Both the position numbers and the translations under genes were made by a program. The notes beneath the pieces were generated by a model. The model had not been told where the DNA came from and did not search any database. It saw nothing but the letters and a program-made list of their open reading frames with translations. This document shows, piece by piece, positions 43,025-54,989 of a stretch of DNA of 64,000 nucleotides; position 1 is the stretch's first letter; each line of letters begins with the position of its first letter. The stretch spans positions 213,830,029 through 213,894,028 of the forward strand of contig JAUPFV010000002.1 of NCBI GenBank assembly GCA_036936605.1. The letters are read 5' to 3'. Source of the DNA: Limnanthes douglasii subsp. nivea (Eukaryota; Streptophyta; Magnoliopsida; Brassicales; Limnanthaceae).

Positions 43025-44925
43025 TTGGTATGCAACTAAATAAATTTTGTAAATAATTTTTTTATTAATTTTTAAGATTTTTGGTATATAATATGCTATT
43101 TTCAATATATGTATATTGATTCTTACATCTATTATTTGTCCGAGCATGATTTTATGTATAACATGAACCATTGTGTGTCAAAAAAACATAAGCCAACCGA
43201 CATATATGTACATACAATGGTAATTTTATGTGGCTTTAAAATAGATATACCCTTATCAAGAATTTAAAATAGTCTTTCTAATATTTTTCTTATTATGTAC
43301 ACATCAATCTACATAAAATAAGATATTAAAAAAAACGGTGAGGATGTCTTTTTTTTAAATAGATCCAAAACTAGATATGTAATCATTTATTATGCGATAG
43401 AGTAGAAAGGTAAAAAGTTAATCGTTGGGAGTTAATGTTGATTGACATTGATAAAATAAAAATGTACCACATTAACCTAATGGTTCCAAAATAAAAATAG
43501 AAACTAAAGGAACGTGTCAAAAAACCATTGATGATATGGTACGTTTTCTTAAGTTTTGCATACCTTTGTTTGTACATGTAATATAAGTCTTTGTTTGTGC
43601 AAGTTTTGAAAGTATTGATTTGATTCTTGTTTTGTAGGTTAAATACATACTCAATAAAAAAACATTGGTGGCGGGCAACATAGAATAGGAAAAGGTATTC
43701 CAAATAAATATTAGGTAAAAATGAAAAGGGACTACAAACTGCACGGTACTCGTATGCCAGATAATGCTTGATATTGTTAAGCACAGTGAATCATAATAAT
43801 GAGAGATTGGGATGGGATAACCTCTTAAAGAGCCCAATTATCTTTATTCCTTTAAATGACACAAACATTATTTCGCAATAATTCAATTCTAATATTTGGA
43901 AAGTTCACAAACAATTCGGAGGTAGATAAATTTCACATATCACAAGGACAACTAAACAAGATTTTTCAAAATATATCAATTTACATTTTTCAACTCATAT
44001 AAATTACAACAAACTGACAAATAAAACTAAATTATTAATCAAATTAATTATAATATTTTTCCCGAACGAACCCTCTAATGAATACCATCACTAGAGGACT
44101 CCTCACACATTATTCCTCTCTCCTTCGAGTCATTTTATCTTTTTTCTCGCATGGTATTTTTCTCTTTTTCTAGTTTATTTATATATCTCCTCATATGTTA
44201 TTTCTAATTCTACTCAACTATTTTCTTTTTATTTTTCATTAATTTCTAACATTTATTTTATTTGTATTTCAAAAATTCAACTTGGTCATAGATTCAATAT
44301 AAGAATTTTATTATTTAAAACATAAATATTATTTTCTTGATTCTATATTCTAAAAAAATTATGAAATTATGTTTTTTACAAATTACATGGCATACATTAC
44401 CCATGATTTGTTTATATGCTTTGTTGTTTGTGGCTTTTGAATTTTTCTTTAACAACTAACTTTTAACTAGTTTTCGCAAGTACATGGTGCCGGGACATAT
44501 TCATGTTTTGTTATTTTGTGGTCTTTGACTGGTGTTTTAGAAATGTTATATCAACAACTACAACCATTTTTTGTATCTAAAACTGACCAAATAAGGAAGA
44601 CAATTAAAGACTTGGTAAGGATTTACAATATTTATTTTATATATTTTTATATAATTTGGAAAATAAATTAACAATGTTTTAGAAACTTAACTTTGCACTA
44701 CAACTACTTTATCGAAAATAAACTCAAGGTAGCAAAACTAACAATAAAGATGCGGAGACTTCATTGAGAATGGAAAATTTTCATATAAATCTAAATATGA
44801 CATTCAATTTATTCGACGAACTAAATTGTTTAAATATTAAACAACCAGAACACTAATAGACATTGATTAATTTATTAAAAAAACTGTAAAAAAAATAATG
44901 AAAATATTTGGGGTGTTTACAAATT
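43025..44925. other. AT-rich region without recognisable genes
   Basis: The two overlapping - strand ORFs at 43383-43837 (133 and 106 aa) have no recognisable content. A + strand segment near 44690-44860 ('NFALQLLYRK', 'NLNMTFNLFDELNCLN') is protein-like but unidentified. Confidence 0.35.
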
Positions 44926-44929
44926 CATA

Positions 44930-45135
44930 TATTTTGAAAAGTTCACGGTTCGAAATTAAATACATATCATATTTTACAATGATAAATACATCATATTATG
45001 CAAGTATGAGTAATTCAAATTTTGCAAGTCATAGTATATCATGAATTTGGCTAGTAATAAGTAAGTTTACTTTTCACAAGTACATAAACCTCAAATTTTA
45101 AAGTATAAATACTTCACATTTCACAAATAATATTA
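44930..45135 (+). repeat. TTTTGCAAGT array K
   Basis: About seven degenerate units of roughly 30 bp around CACATTTTGCAAGTAT. This is the same motif as in the 230-bp units and at 46.5, 47.05 and 54.5 kb. Confidence 0.6.
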
Positions 45136-45149
45136 CATACACCTTAAGT

Positions 45150-45850
45150 ACTAATTACATGATCAATCAAATTTTTTATTTTCTTCATCGCTAAATTTGC
45201 CATGGTCTCATGATAAACTTATTCATCTGATACCATTTGGCTAATGACTTTGAACTCGGTCTCTCTAAATGTATCTTCAAAATTATTACAGTACAAACTC
45301 TTTAATAGCACACTACCATAGTAAGTAAGGTTGATTACACAATATGTAACTAGTGATTTTAGATTTTCCTACCTTTCTTGTAGATCATTTTATGTACGTA
45401 AAATAATAAATGCATTGATCCATCCATACCAAAATGATGATAAATATGTGTGAGTACGTAAATACATCATGCATATGATTTCATACCATCAATGTTCTAG
45501 ATAATCACATACTTATGCTTAACGTAGATGTTGCTTTTGTTGGTAAATATAGTGCATCTGAACTAGTACAACAAATATGCATGTATCACATGCCTCACGT
45601 TATCATCAATAAGGTCAGGGTTGATGTCGTGGTATGTAGGTTGTTATATATTATGCGAAAATAATCTATAACAATTCCAACACTTTTGTATTTTCCAACA
45701 TTGTTATATAATTTTCTATGCGCTAGACCCAGTAGCTTGCTAACCCAAGTATGAAGCTCTATTTTGAGAATATTGTCTAAAATATTCACAATATTACCAA
45801 CAACACTCAACTCGAAAATAGCGTGCGCATTATCTAATATGATGGTCATT
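45150..45850 (-). pseudogene. Unidentified coding remnant
   Basis: Two - strand pieces. 45849-45595 has 'ELHTWVSKLLGLAHRKLY' and 'VGIVIDYFRIIYNNLHT' in an 84-codon frame. 45310-45160 has 'YYGSVLLKSLYCNNFED' and 'FRETEFKVISQMVSDE'. The hydrophobic pattern is protein-like and fits no family I can name. By its setting among motif arrays it may belong to the same element as 41-43 kb. Confidence 0.35.
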
Positions 45851-46123
45851 ATGCTGAATTAGAAATTAAATGTATATTATAAATTAAATGTTTTGTTCTA
45901 TAAACATAATCTATTTATGAACACCTCAGTAATAGGAGTAAGGATGGAAAAATGGATCGTGTCCATTTTGATAAGATTTGATCTGACTGCGTATTGTTTG
46001 GTCTGAATGTAAAATGAGTACGGATTTTGAAACTATGACCCACAAACTGGTTAGGTAGGGTCCGAGTTTTTAAGTTTTCTTCCCCAGCCCGATCCAAAAA
46101 TAAAATAAAAACATACAAATAAA

Positions 46124-46127
<4 letters not shown>

Positions 46128-46155
<28 letters not shown>
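46128..46155. repeat. (TA)n microsatellite
   Basis: About 14 TA units inside a GC-richer island (45930-46320) with scattered CCCGA/TCGGG motifs, without a gene. Confidence 0.95.
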
Positions 46156-46157
<2 letters not shown>

Positions 46158-46459
46158 CGGTGTCAGTAGACAAGCCAGATTGACCCACGGACATAAACAG
46201 GTTGGGCTCAGATTTGAAAATAGTAAGCTCGGGACAGAGCACGCCAAGTTCGGGATCAAGTACAAAAAAAAAGTCTGAACGAGTCGGCCACCAGACAACC
46301 TATTGTCATCTCTAAATGGAAGGGTTCACACTAAAATTATCCAGAGGACCGATAAGCCTACCAAATAGCGTTGTATCCAAATAAACTTATACTTGTTTCT
46401 GATGTGCAAGAATCCATGATCTCAAACTGGTATAATAAGCATACAATCATTTGTTTCTC

Positions 46460-46700
46460 TCATACATAATATATTTTTCAAGTTTAGCATATCATGTTTC
46501 GCAAGTACAAGTCTTTATATAATTTGCAAATTGATAAAACCAAGTACAAATATACTATGTTTTATAAATTGAACAAAGCAAGTGTAAATATATTATTGTT
46601 TCGCAACATAATATTTCATGTTTCGTACAAATATAGAAAGGAATATATTATGATAGATTTTACAAGTTCAATATATTATGTATTGTAAATGTAAAAATTT
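46460..46700 (+). repeat. TTTTGCAAGT array L
   Basis: About eight units of ATATCATGTTTCGCAAGTACA type, in the same orientation as array K. Confidence 0.65.
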
Positions 46701-47323
46701 TCTTTACTATCACCTCGTCATTCCATATTTGGTAGGTTGTATGTGTCTTGAAACTCGAAAATAATCGTAGTTTCCGATCAGAAGAGGGCGTTATTTTTGT
46801 TTCATATGTGGGGAGAAGATGGGGTCATTTTATCTTCGAGTGGCACAAAAGATGATCCCATGCCTGGATCAAAAAGATTGGTGCAATTTATGAGTTAAGG
46901 ATATATGAAAGTACCATATTATTTAATTGATCGGGTTTTTTTTGCTTGACCCACATCGTACGCGATTTATCTATCCATAACCTAAAAAAAATCAATAAAC
47001 ATAGCTTCATAACACACAAACATGTTAGGGTTAATATAAAATTATTTTTGTCATCATTTTGCAAGTATGTGAAAGTGTAGGTTTTGCATATTTTAATTTG
47101 CCACGTTTGCAACCTATCTATTATATGTTTTGGAAATATTTTTATAAGGTTCCGTATATGTTTTAAATAAGTTTTCATAATTATGATCACAAACTATAAT
47201 ATTAGAACGTTAGGCTACAAATTGATAAGAACAAACAATTAGATTTAATATCTCACCAAAATTTTCCTACCACAACACAAAAGCAACAAATATTGCATGA
47301 AAAAAACTAATAAATCAGTGGTT
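46701..47323. other. Gene-free flank of G2 with motif fragments
   Basis: Includes TTTTGCAAGTATGTGAAAG at 47056 and a following segment that reappears, diverged, on the other side of G2 (54460-54590). Nothing coding. Confidence 0.45.
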
Positions 47324-47328
47324 AGAAT
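47324..47328. repeat. Target-site duplication of G2 (AGAAT), left copy
   Basis: AGAAT before TGATGG; the same bases at 54353-54357 follow the right LTR. Confidence 0.85.
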
Positions 47329-47707
47329 TGATGGTTTCAGAAATATCTGTGTGGGGTAGTGAGTCGAAGATATTTTTCGGGAGCACTAGTCTAGAGAGAA
47401 AAACACAGGAATGCTAGAGATAGAAGTTGAAAAAAGTAGGAATAAAGTAATAAATGTTCACCTTTCCCCATAAATAAAATTTCCTTTATATAGTACTGTT
47501 GGTGGGCCTAAAAGCCATAGAATTAGTCAAATTATGGCTATTTAGCTCCATTATTTTACTAATCTTAACCACAATTATGAATTATTACATGAAATATCAT
47601 CAATATTACACATTTAGTGGGTCTAATTTACAAGAATTATATCAAGCCAAATTAGCCTTATATTCTACCAACCCGGTCCGTGGTTCGGATAATTTTCACC
47701 CTTATTA
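47329..47707 (-). repeat. G2 left LTR (3' LTR)
   Basis: 379 bp from TGATGGTTTCAG to CTTATTA (expected CTTATCA, as in the right copy). Confidence 0.85.
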
Positions 47708-48028
47708 GTATCCTCCATAGTCCTTGTGAAGATATTTGAGTGACGACTAGCTTTGTGGGTGCCTCAAATGCGTCTGACCTGCTTTCCCGTATTTTTTTCT
47801 TATGGCCTCCATCAGATTGACTAGGGTCACTAGAATTGTTGACCTGGTGATCGTGCGTTGCGTATGCTATTTTGTATACATATGTCTCAAATGACTTACA
47901 TGTGACTTGTCAAGTGAGAAAACCCTTCCACTTTCTCATATGCGTGCTTTTGAAATCATGGAGGAGAGGCTACGAAAATCTTCATCTTCCATACACTTAT
48001 ATGACTGTTGAAGACCCAAAAGCCCGTC

Positions 48029-48036
48029 TATAAATA
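48029..48036 (+). promoter_or_regulatory. TATA box upstream of the G2 additional ORF
   Basis: TATAAATA, 170 nt before the possible start at 48207; equivalent to 12276 in G1 and 55527 in G3. Confidence 0.5.
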
Positions 48037-48206
48037 GGTTCCCCTTCTTATAACTTTAAATTGTTTATTTGTTTAGAAAGAGATATAAACTTTATATAAA
48101 GAGAAATTGATGATTTTATTTCATCGTTGTGAGAATTTTATTTTGATCATCCAACCCCATAAAATTTTGTTTCAACGCTCTTACTCTTTGGACATCTCAT
48201 CTTCAT

Positions 48207-50862
48207 GTCGAAGAAGTTTATTGCTTCAAATTGGTTTTTGGTATTCAATATGGTTGAGCAGACAAAGGTAGCTGGGATAGTAGAAGAAGATCCTATGTCA
48301 TTGTATTTATATTAAACCACCTACTATGATTTGTAGCCACCAACCAAGAAACAATTTGACGTGGCTGAAGCTTCGAACACCAGAAACCCCTATACCGCTC
48401 CTAACCCTCAGCCATTCATTCAGACTTGTCTACCACACGACAAGTAAAACCTTGGTTCTTGAAACAAATCAGACCTAAAAATGTTTTATCTTCCCATGGG
48501 TGACCATAAAAAAGGCGGATAAACCAAATGGTGATGCTTCAAAGAGAAAAAGGTTTCCTTAACCGAAAGAGAAGAGGTGTGTGAAAATTAAAATTACCGC
48601 AGAGTCCAATGCTCCAATAAAATACCTCTACGGTCACTTTGTAACAAAAGTTAAAGACCCCTCGAGTGGTTGATGTAGAACGAACAGGGTCTACAGTTGC
48701 ACCCATAGCAACGCACCCCCATCCACTGAGCCAGTTAGAGAGCGGGGGAAAAAATACTTAGCCAATGAACCCAAAGAGACTGAAGGCCAACATATTTCTC
48801 GTGTTGTTCAAGAGGAAGCCAATAAACAACAAATGGTTCAAGTTTCCCAAGAAAATATTGACACTAGGGCCTTGCGAATAAGAAAAAAACTTCGAAAGAA
48901 AAAAAGAATAAAGTGGATGTGGAGCTTCCCTCAGATTTTTTAGCGGTTCTTGGCAACAACCTCCGTAATGTTGAAAATAAATATCATATCATATCTCATA
49001 AGATAAATTACGGATACTACCACACATTAGAGGAAGATAAGCTACAGGACCGAATGAGAATCCCGAGATCGGTTATCATTCGGTTCCTTGTTGTGGGAGA
49101 AACTCCTCTATCAGTTGGAGATAACGAGTTGGTAGACTTCTCGGAGATACTCAACTAGGGACTTCGATTCCCTTTAGACCCTTTCTTGGTCAGTTTCTTT
49201 GAACTGGTGAACCTGTATCATAGTTAGGTCGGTTCAAATTTGTGGTGTACCTTGATGGTTTGCATCATGGACTCAAGGCTCTCTGAGATTGGGTTCTCCA
49301 TAAAGAAATTTGTCAGACTTACCATTGTTTCCAAAAACCCTCTACGTTCCCTTTTATTAGCTTACTTTGAAGAATAAGTTCAAGGTGGTTAAAGACCTGA
49401 TAAAGGTGGATAAAAGTAAAATCAAGACTTTTCTATTATTTGAGGCTCTGGAAGACGAGGTTCGAGGCGTCTGCTGAGAATCCACATCGATTTCCCCTAA
49501 AGTGGACAAGCAAAGATAAACATTTAATCCGAATAGAATTATGGGTACTAAGAAGCTGCCAAGGAGATATTCACTCAGGTGAGCACTTGCGCTAGAACAA
49601 TCTGATCTAATAAATTTCATCGATGCTTCACCTTAACCAATTTAGCGAAGAGCCACCTCTGGAAGGCTAACCCAAAAAAACCTATCTCGCTAGATGAACT
49701 CTTGTTACTCTCTATGGAGGCAATGTGCTGAAGAGGCTGGAAGCAACTGATGTACTTTTATTTTTCTTGACAAATTCTAAGGCTTCGAGCCATCGACTTC
49801 CCAAGGGTGCTAAACATCCCGAGAAGTAGAAGGACAACAAGGTTGAAGTCGTGGTTGAGGTTTCCTCTGTGGAAGATAATGTTGTTCCTAAGGATGACTG
49901 CCCCAAAAATCCATAAAAAATCATTCCTCCAAAAAGAAACGTAAACATATGCTCAGTAACAAAGTCAAGTTCAAAGATGAGGGGAATTTACCCTTAATAG
50001 ACCAAGATGCTGTGGAAGTTGAACCACGGTCCTCCGAATAAGTTGTGGTTATTGACTCGGATACCAAAATTATATTTTCCTCGGATGCCAAATGAACATC
50101 TTACCCCTTCTGATGAAAGTAAACGAGTATCATAGGTTGACCAAGGAGAAGAAAATCAATCCTCTAAGCATAATAATGTTGATCCCCCAGCTTCATCTCC
50201 CAAACCGACCAAGGAAACCTTTGACCTTTTCATGGATGATGTTCTTGCCTTGCGGATCAATGACCTCATAGCTCATGCAGCTCTTCTTGAGAGGGAAGCG
50301 CATATGATGGCTGATCAAAAATAATTTTATAATGGGTAGGCTCAGAGGTTGAGGAATGAGGTGAAATTAGAAAGAAAAGTTTTACAATTTAAACAAACTA
50401 CCAAGGAGCGGCTCGAACGCGCCAAAACTGCAAAGAAGCAAAAGAACATAGAGCATGAACGTATTAACTTTGAGCGGGAATAGACCTTATAATTGTCCAT
50501 TGAGAAAGATGTATTTATCTGTACCTCATGAAGGGTACGAGAAAACCAAGAGTGACTTTCTTTGGCTGTCCAATATCTAGGGTTGGCGAAGAAATGAGCC
50601 AACGTAGACAATTAATCCGCTCTCAAGGCCTACCTTGTGGAATGTGCTAGCAATTTAGAGGCTCGTGATACCAAGGTTAAATCCTCTGTGATTTTGTATA
50701 TGTACGATCGTTTCCCTAACTTGAGCTACGAAAACTACTACGATCTTATACTTGAAAAAGTATCACCATAAATGCGTTGCGCTTGAGGATAGTAAAGAAT
50801 CGTCTGAGCGATCTGAGGGTTCCAGAAGCTCCTCGTCTGACTCCTCCGAGGTGGCCTCCTAG
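48207..50862 (+). pseudogene. G2 additional antisense ORF (PF04195-like)
   Basis: Begins 'MSKKFIASNWFLVFNMVEQ'. After a decayed linker the globular block reads 'IPRSVIIRFLVVGETPLSV', 'ELVDFSEILN', then after a stop 'GLRFPLDPFLVSFFELVNL', paralleling 'WGIRFPLDPE' in G1. From 49.7 to 50.3 kb the frames hold acidic and Lys-rich pieces. 50330-50520 is a coiled-coil-like stretch of Arg/Glu/Lys. The C-terminus is 'NLSYENYYDLILEK' and, in another frame, 'ALEDSKESSERSEGSRSSS', ending at TAG 50862. Many stops. Same layout and strand as in G1. Confidence 0.7.
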
Positions 50863-51114
50863 GATAATCCCGAAACATAAAAACACTTCTAGTTTTTTTA
50901 TATACTGCTATCTTTTTTGGTGAGCGAAACACTTGTAATTTTGTACCTTTTGTAAAAAGTCCATGTGCAGTCGGGGCATTTTGTATGTCGGACTTGAATT
51001 AATAGAAGTTTTATCAGCTCTTATAAATACTTTCTTTTGCACCCTTGATTTTTCCCTAGTTGAAGGTGATCAATCTCCAACTGGTCCCTAAGGCGATCCT
51101 TGGGATCATAAAAA

Positions 51115-51350
51115 CAATTGAATATTGACCAATATTCGTTGGAAGACCCCCTCAGATCCAAGAAAAAATAGGTGGAGGTTAACCAACTTTCGTTGGAAGA
51201 CCTCTCGGGTCCAAGAAAAAATAGGTGGATATTAACCAAATTTCTCCAAGAGCAAATAGGTGAATGTTGACCAACTTTCATTAGAAGACCCCTCAGATCC
51301 AAGAAAAAATAGGTGAATGTTGACCAACTTTTGTTGGAAGATCCCTATGA
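51115..51350. repeat. G2 tandem repeats, ~53-bp unit
   Basis: Between four and five units of GGTGGAGGTTAACCAACTTT then CGTTGGAAGACC...TCCAAGAAAAAATA; the third is shortened. Each full unit carries CCAAC-TTTC-GTTGG, a small hairpin. Confidence 0.9.
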
Positions 51351-51430
51351 TCCAAAATATAATTGAATTGGCAAACTATATTTACTTGGAATCCTATAAA
51401 GTATGTAAGATGACAAAAGAGATTTATATT

Positions 51431-51515
51431 CACAAATTGACTATGCGGGCACCTCGCTAAAACCTTCCTACGCCACCAGGGTAGGAAACAGCGCCAACAA
51501 TCTTTACACAAGTTA
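51431..51515 (-). other. Conserved non-coding block after G2 pol
   Basis: On + it contains ACCTCGCTAAAACCTTCCTA and CGCCACCAGGGTAGGAAACAG, homologous to 15225 (G1) and 58996 (G3). Confidence 0.65.
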
Positions 51516-51699
51516 AAGAAAATATTGTACAATTTTGACATTTATTTCAGATACAATTTAAGGTGCTTGATATTTCATGGGTGCCGAACTGCTCTCCCTT
51601 CTTTGTCTTCTAAAGGATATGTTCCCCGATTCACATTTTCCATTACTGTATATGGGCATTTCCAATTAGGTCCCAATTTTACAAGTCATTTCTCCTTGG

Positions 51700-52450
51700 T
51701 GTGTAATAATATTTTCCTTATAACCATATCTCATAATTTACATTATTATTGTCTAACCCTAGACACGTATCTGCTTCTCATCAGTGTTTGGTAATGCATA
51801 GAATTTAGTTGTGCTCGCCTTCTTTTTTCTTCAATTACATCTAGTTTGGCGCATCTTGTCTCGTCGTTACCCTCTTCAAAATAGTCGACAACTCGATATG
51901 AGGTAATTGTAGTCTCGGATGGTATCATAGTGTCCATCCCATAAACCAACTCGTAAGGTAATTCTTGCGTTATTATTCAAGGAGTGATCCAGTAGGCCCG
52001 TAGTACCTCTTGTAAATAGTCCAACCATTTCTAGCTTCGAATTCCAAAAAAATTTTGAGCCCGTTGAGGATTATTCTGTTAGGCACTTCGACTTATCCAT
52101 TGGCATGTGGATGAAAAGGTACCGAGAAGCATTATTGTCACATACCTCGAGAAGAGCAAAATTCTTTCTTATCATTGTTGTCAAATTGTGGACCATTATC
52201 CACCGTTAATCTCCTCGAGACACCAAAGTGACAACATATATTTAATAAGAGGAATTTGATCACATTCTTTTTTTTTATGGATAGCGGCTCGGATTTTACC
52301 CACTTGGAAAACATAGTCTACTGGGATTACTATTCTATGTCGTCCTCCGGAAGCCATTGGCAACAACCCAACTATATCAATACCCCATTGGTCAAAGCAT
52401 TTAAATACTTTACTAAGCGGTCTTTTCTGGCTTCAGATTATCCCAAAGTA
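51700..52450 (-). pseudogene. G2 integrase, core and C-terminal part
   Basis: On the - strand the pieces are 'QFDNND' (near 52180), 'CFSVPFHPHANG' and 'VEVPNRIILNGLK', then 'LVYGMDTMIPSET' (51949 on) and 'RRAQLNSMHYQTLMRSRY'. The HHCC finger is missing because of a deletion near 52450. Frameshifts and stops elsewhere. Confidence 0.8.
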
Positions 52451-52459
52451 TGAGTTGAA

Positions 52460-53060
52460 TATTTTTTTCTCTGTAAATGTGCGTGAGTCTTAACTCTGCT
52501 AAATCTGTCTCGTACTCTGCTTCGCTGTTTTATGTTTGAAAACCAAACCATATAGCATGATACATTGTTATTCCAAACAGTGAGATTAACTGGATCCTCG
52601 CCCCACATCCTGAAGCAATTGACTCTTCATGCGTTTGAATAGTCCACTTAGACTTTACTTCTTTCTTGTCTACCTCAATATTTGGTATTGCGGAGTGGAA
52701 TTCGAACAAAAAATCCGACAAAGCTTGAGCTTTAATCTTCGTTCGAGGCTTAAAATCAATATCAAAATCACCCAATTCCATGGATCATTTAATCATCCGA
52801 CCGGACACATCGGGCCTCTACAATACGCTCTTTAGAGGAAAAGACGTTCGAACTACAATCGAATGCGCTTGGAAGTAACGTCTCATCTTTTGAGTCGCGG
52901 TTACCAAAGCAATAGTAAGTTTATCCAACTTCAAATATATTTTATGTGTATCAATGAGGCTTTTTCTAACGTAGTACACCGGCCAATGGCGATTATCAGT
53001 CTCTCGAATCAACACCGCGCTTACAACATAATCAGACACCATTATGTAGATGAACAACCT
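52460..53060 (-). pseudogene. G2 RNase H regions
   Basis: 53057-52818 is the RT-linked RNase H ('MFIYIMVSDYVVSAVLIRE', 'VYYVRKSLIDTHKIYLKLD', 'YFQAHSIVVRTSFPLK'). 52781-52490 is the start of the second RNase H ('MELGDFDIDFKPRTKIKAQ', 'ALSDFLFEFHSA'), cut off shortly after the Asn-Glu-Ala-Glu segment by the deletion junction near 52450-52490. Confidence 0.8.
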
Positions 53061-54000
53061 CTCTCCCGGACTAGGCTTTGTTAAGATCTTAGGAGAAGAT
53101 AAATACTCCTTGATTCGAGTAAAGGCTTTAGTGCATTAAGGGGTCCAAGTGAAACAGTTAGTATGTCTTAGTACGTGGAAAAATTGGGCGCATTTATTCG
53201 AAGACCTAAATATGAATATATTTAAGGCCACAAACCTCTTGGTTAAAATATGAACCTCCTTAATGGACCGAAGAGGATCCATATTTCTCAAAGCATTCAA
53301 CTGTACCAGGTCGACATATATCCTTCTTTCGTTGACTATGTAGCCAAAAATATTTATTTATCGGACACCAAATGTACATTTCTCCAGATTCAGTTTTAAG
53401 TTTATTGCTTTCAAATTTCCGAACGTTTCCTTCAAATTTCAAAATTGGTCTTCGTTTCTGGTTCTTTTTACTAGCATATCATTGATATATACCTCAAAAG
53501 TACGTCTGGTTTCTGCCTTAAAATCTTTGTTAACTAAACACTCATAATTTTCCCCAACATTTTTCAACACAAATGACATGACTTTGTAACTATGCAAGCC
53601 CTTCCAGTTATGAACACTTTGTTTTCTTGGTCTTTTTAATCTATCTTGATCTAGTCGTAACATGCATAAGCATCCATAAAATATAACAACTTATTTCCTA
53701 ACATGGAGTCTACCAATTGGTCAATTCGAGGAACTCGGAATGGGTCATTCTGAAAAGCTCTGTTTAAGTTGGTAAAGTCCACACATATTCTCCATTTTCC
53801 ATTATTCTTCTTTACCAAGACAATATTAGATGTCCATAATGGATATTGAGATTCTCGTATGTGGCCTACTTTTTATATGCAATCCACTTCAGCAGTAATT
53901 GTCTCAGACTTCTCGTAAGAAAAAGATATTCTTTTATGAATAATTGGGAGCACATTGCTTCATATTGCTAATTTATAGAAGATGATCTTAGGGGGTACCC
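53061..54000 (-). pseudogene. G2 reverse transcriptase
   Basis: Pieces include 'VGHIRESQYPLW' and 'KKNNGKWRMCVDFTNLNRAF' (53760-53870), the segment 'VDSMLGNKLLYFMDAY' (about 53650-53710), and 'TFEVYINDMLVKRTRNE' (about 53440-53510). The catalytic box is YIND, as in G1, not YVDD. The region up to 54195 holds the sequence N-terminal to RT, where the deletion into the LTR begins. Confidence 0.82.
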
Positions 54001-54197
54001 CTATGATATCTTCAATACACCATGCAAACATATGCAATGTTTTTGACAAAATATAAATTAACTTATCCATCACCTCCAGATATAACATTGTCCCAATCTT
54101 CATACTTTGGCCGTTAGGAAAAACGTAATCCTTGACTAAGAATTTGAGGGTCTCCCTCAGATCAACAACATGATCGGACCTCGATATTGACCCTTTT

Positions 54198-54352
54198 AAC
54201 TTCTAATCGTAACCATAATTTATGACTTATTACATGAAACACCCTCCATGTTACACGTTTACTGGGAATATTTTACAAGACTTATATAAAGCTAAATTAG
54301 CTCTATATTCTACCGACACGGTCTATAGTTTGGACAATTCTCACCTTTATCA
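54198..54352 (-). repeat. G2 right LTR, inner part only
   Basis: About 155 bp matching 47557-47707 of the left LTR, from CTAATCGTAACCA to CTTTATCA. Its first 220 bp are deleted together with gag, protease and PBS. Confidence 0.85.
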
Positions 54353-54357
54353 AGAAT
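54353..54357. repeat. Target-site duplication of G2 (AGAAT), right copy
   Basis: Identical to 47324-47328. Confidence 0.85.
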
Positions 54358-54630
54358 GAAAAATAATCATCACAAGGGCTATAACGATGGATTAAACCTC
54401 AGTCGTCAAATATGTTGTGGAAAGACGTATGAAGTTCCCAAGTGTAACATTTCTTAAGTTTGTGCAAGTGAAGGTTTCGCTGATTGTAGTTTATCACATT
54501 TCACGTCATCTTTACTACATGTTTCATAACTTAGTTATAAAAATATTTCACATATATTTTAAGCATCGTAAATATTTTCATAGACTATAGTATTTGAAAA
54601 ATAATAAGAACTAAAATCTAAAGTTAATAT
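54358..54630. other. Host element flank between G2 and G3
   Basis: About 270 bp of non-coding sequence with TTTGTGCAAGTGAAGG and ATATTTCACATATATTTTAAG, related to the flank left of G2 (47040-47180). G2 and G3 are inserted in the same repeat-rich DNA. Confidence 0.5.
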
Positions 54631-54989
54631 TGATGTTGCTAAAAATGGTACGGACTTGGATCTGATGCAATAATGCTTAACGAGAGTGAAAATTAAATAG
54701 TAGAGAGAAAGTAGAAAGAGAAAGTATTATATTAAATGTGTGTGTCCCCCTTCCCAAAAATATGGGTTTTCCTTATATAATAAGAGAGACGACCCCCTCT
54801 CTTTTACCCATGTAATCCTCCTAATTTAACATTAATTTTTTACATTATGTCCCATATTTTCCATCTATTTGCTATTTGAGGTTATATTTTCCTCCACTTA
54901 TTATTACAATCTAGAACTAATTACACATAGTTATTTTATTTATTTACTATGGGCCCGACAACTTGGCCCAATATTTTATGACCTTATCA
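54631..54989 (-). repeat. G3 left LTR (3' LTR)
   Basis: 359 bp from TGATGTTGCTAAAAATGG to CCTTATCA, followed by GTAGCCTCCCAG (PPT complement). The early part 'GTAGAGAGAAAGTAGAAAGAG' section is shared with G1. The second LTR is outside the window. Confidence 0.75.

Larger units (their letters stand above)
47329..54352 (-). mobile_element. G2: deleted Ty3/Gypsy (Tat-type) element
   Basis: 7,024 bp between two AGAAT duplications. On the - strand it retains RT, RNase H and part of integrase. The + strand additional ORF, tandem repeats and the conserved 3' block follow the G1 plan. Gag, protease, PBS and the outer half of the right LTR are gone, and a second deletion removes the integrase N-terminus with part of the second RNase H. 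It is non-autonomous and more diverged than G1. Confidence 0.9.

Noticed and set aside
43383..43837. Two - strand ORFs of 133 and 106 aa
   Set aside because: They overlap in different frames, have a composition typical of AT-rich noise, and contain no motif.
46051..46298. - strand ORFs of 63 and 127 aa
   Set aside because: They run through a (TA)n tract (Tyr/Ile run) and lack any recognisable domain.
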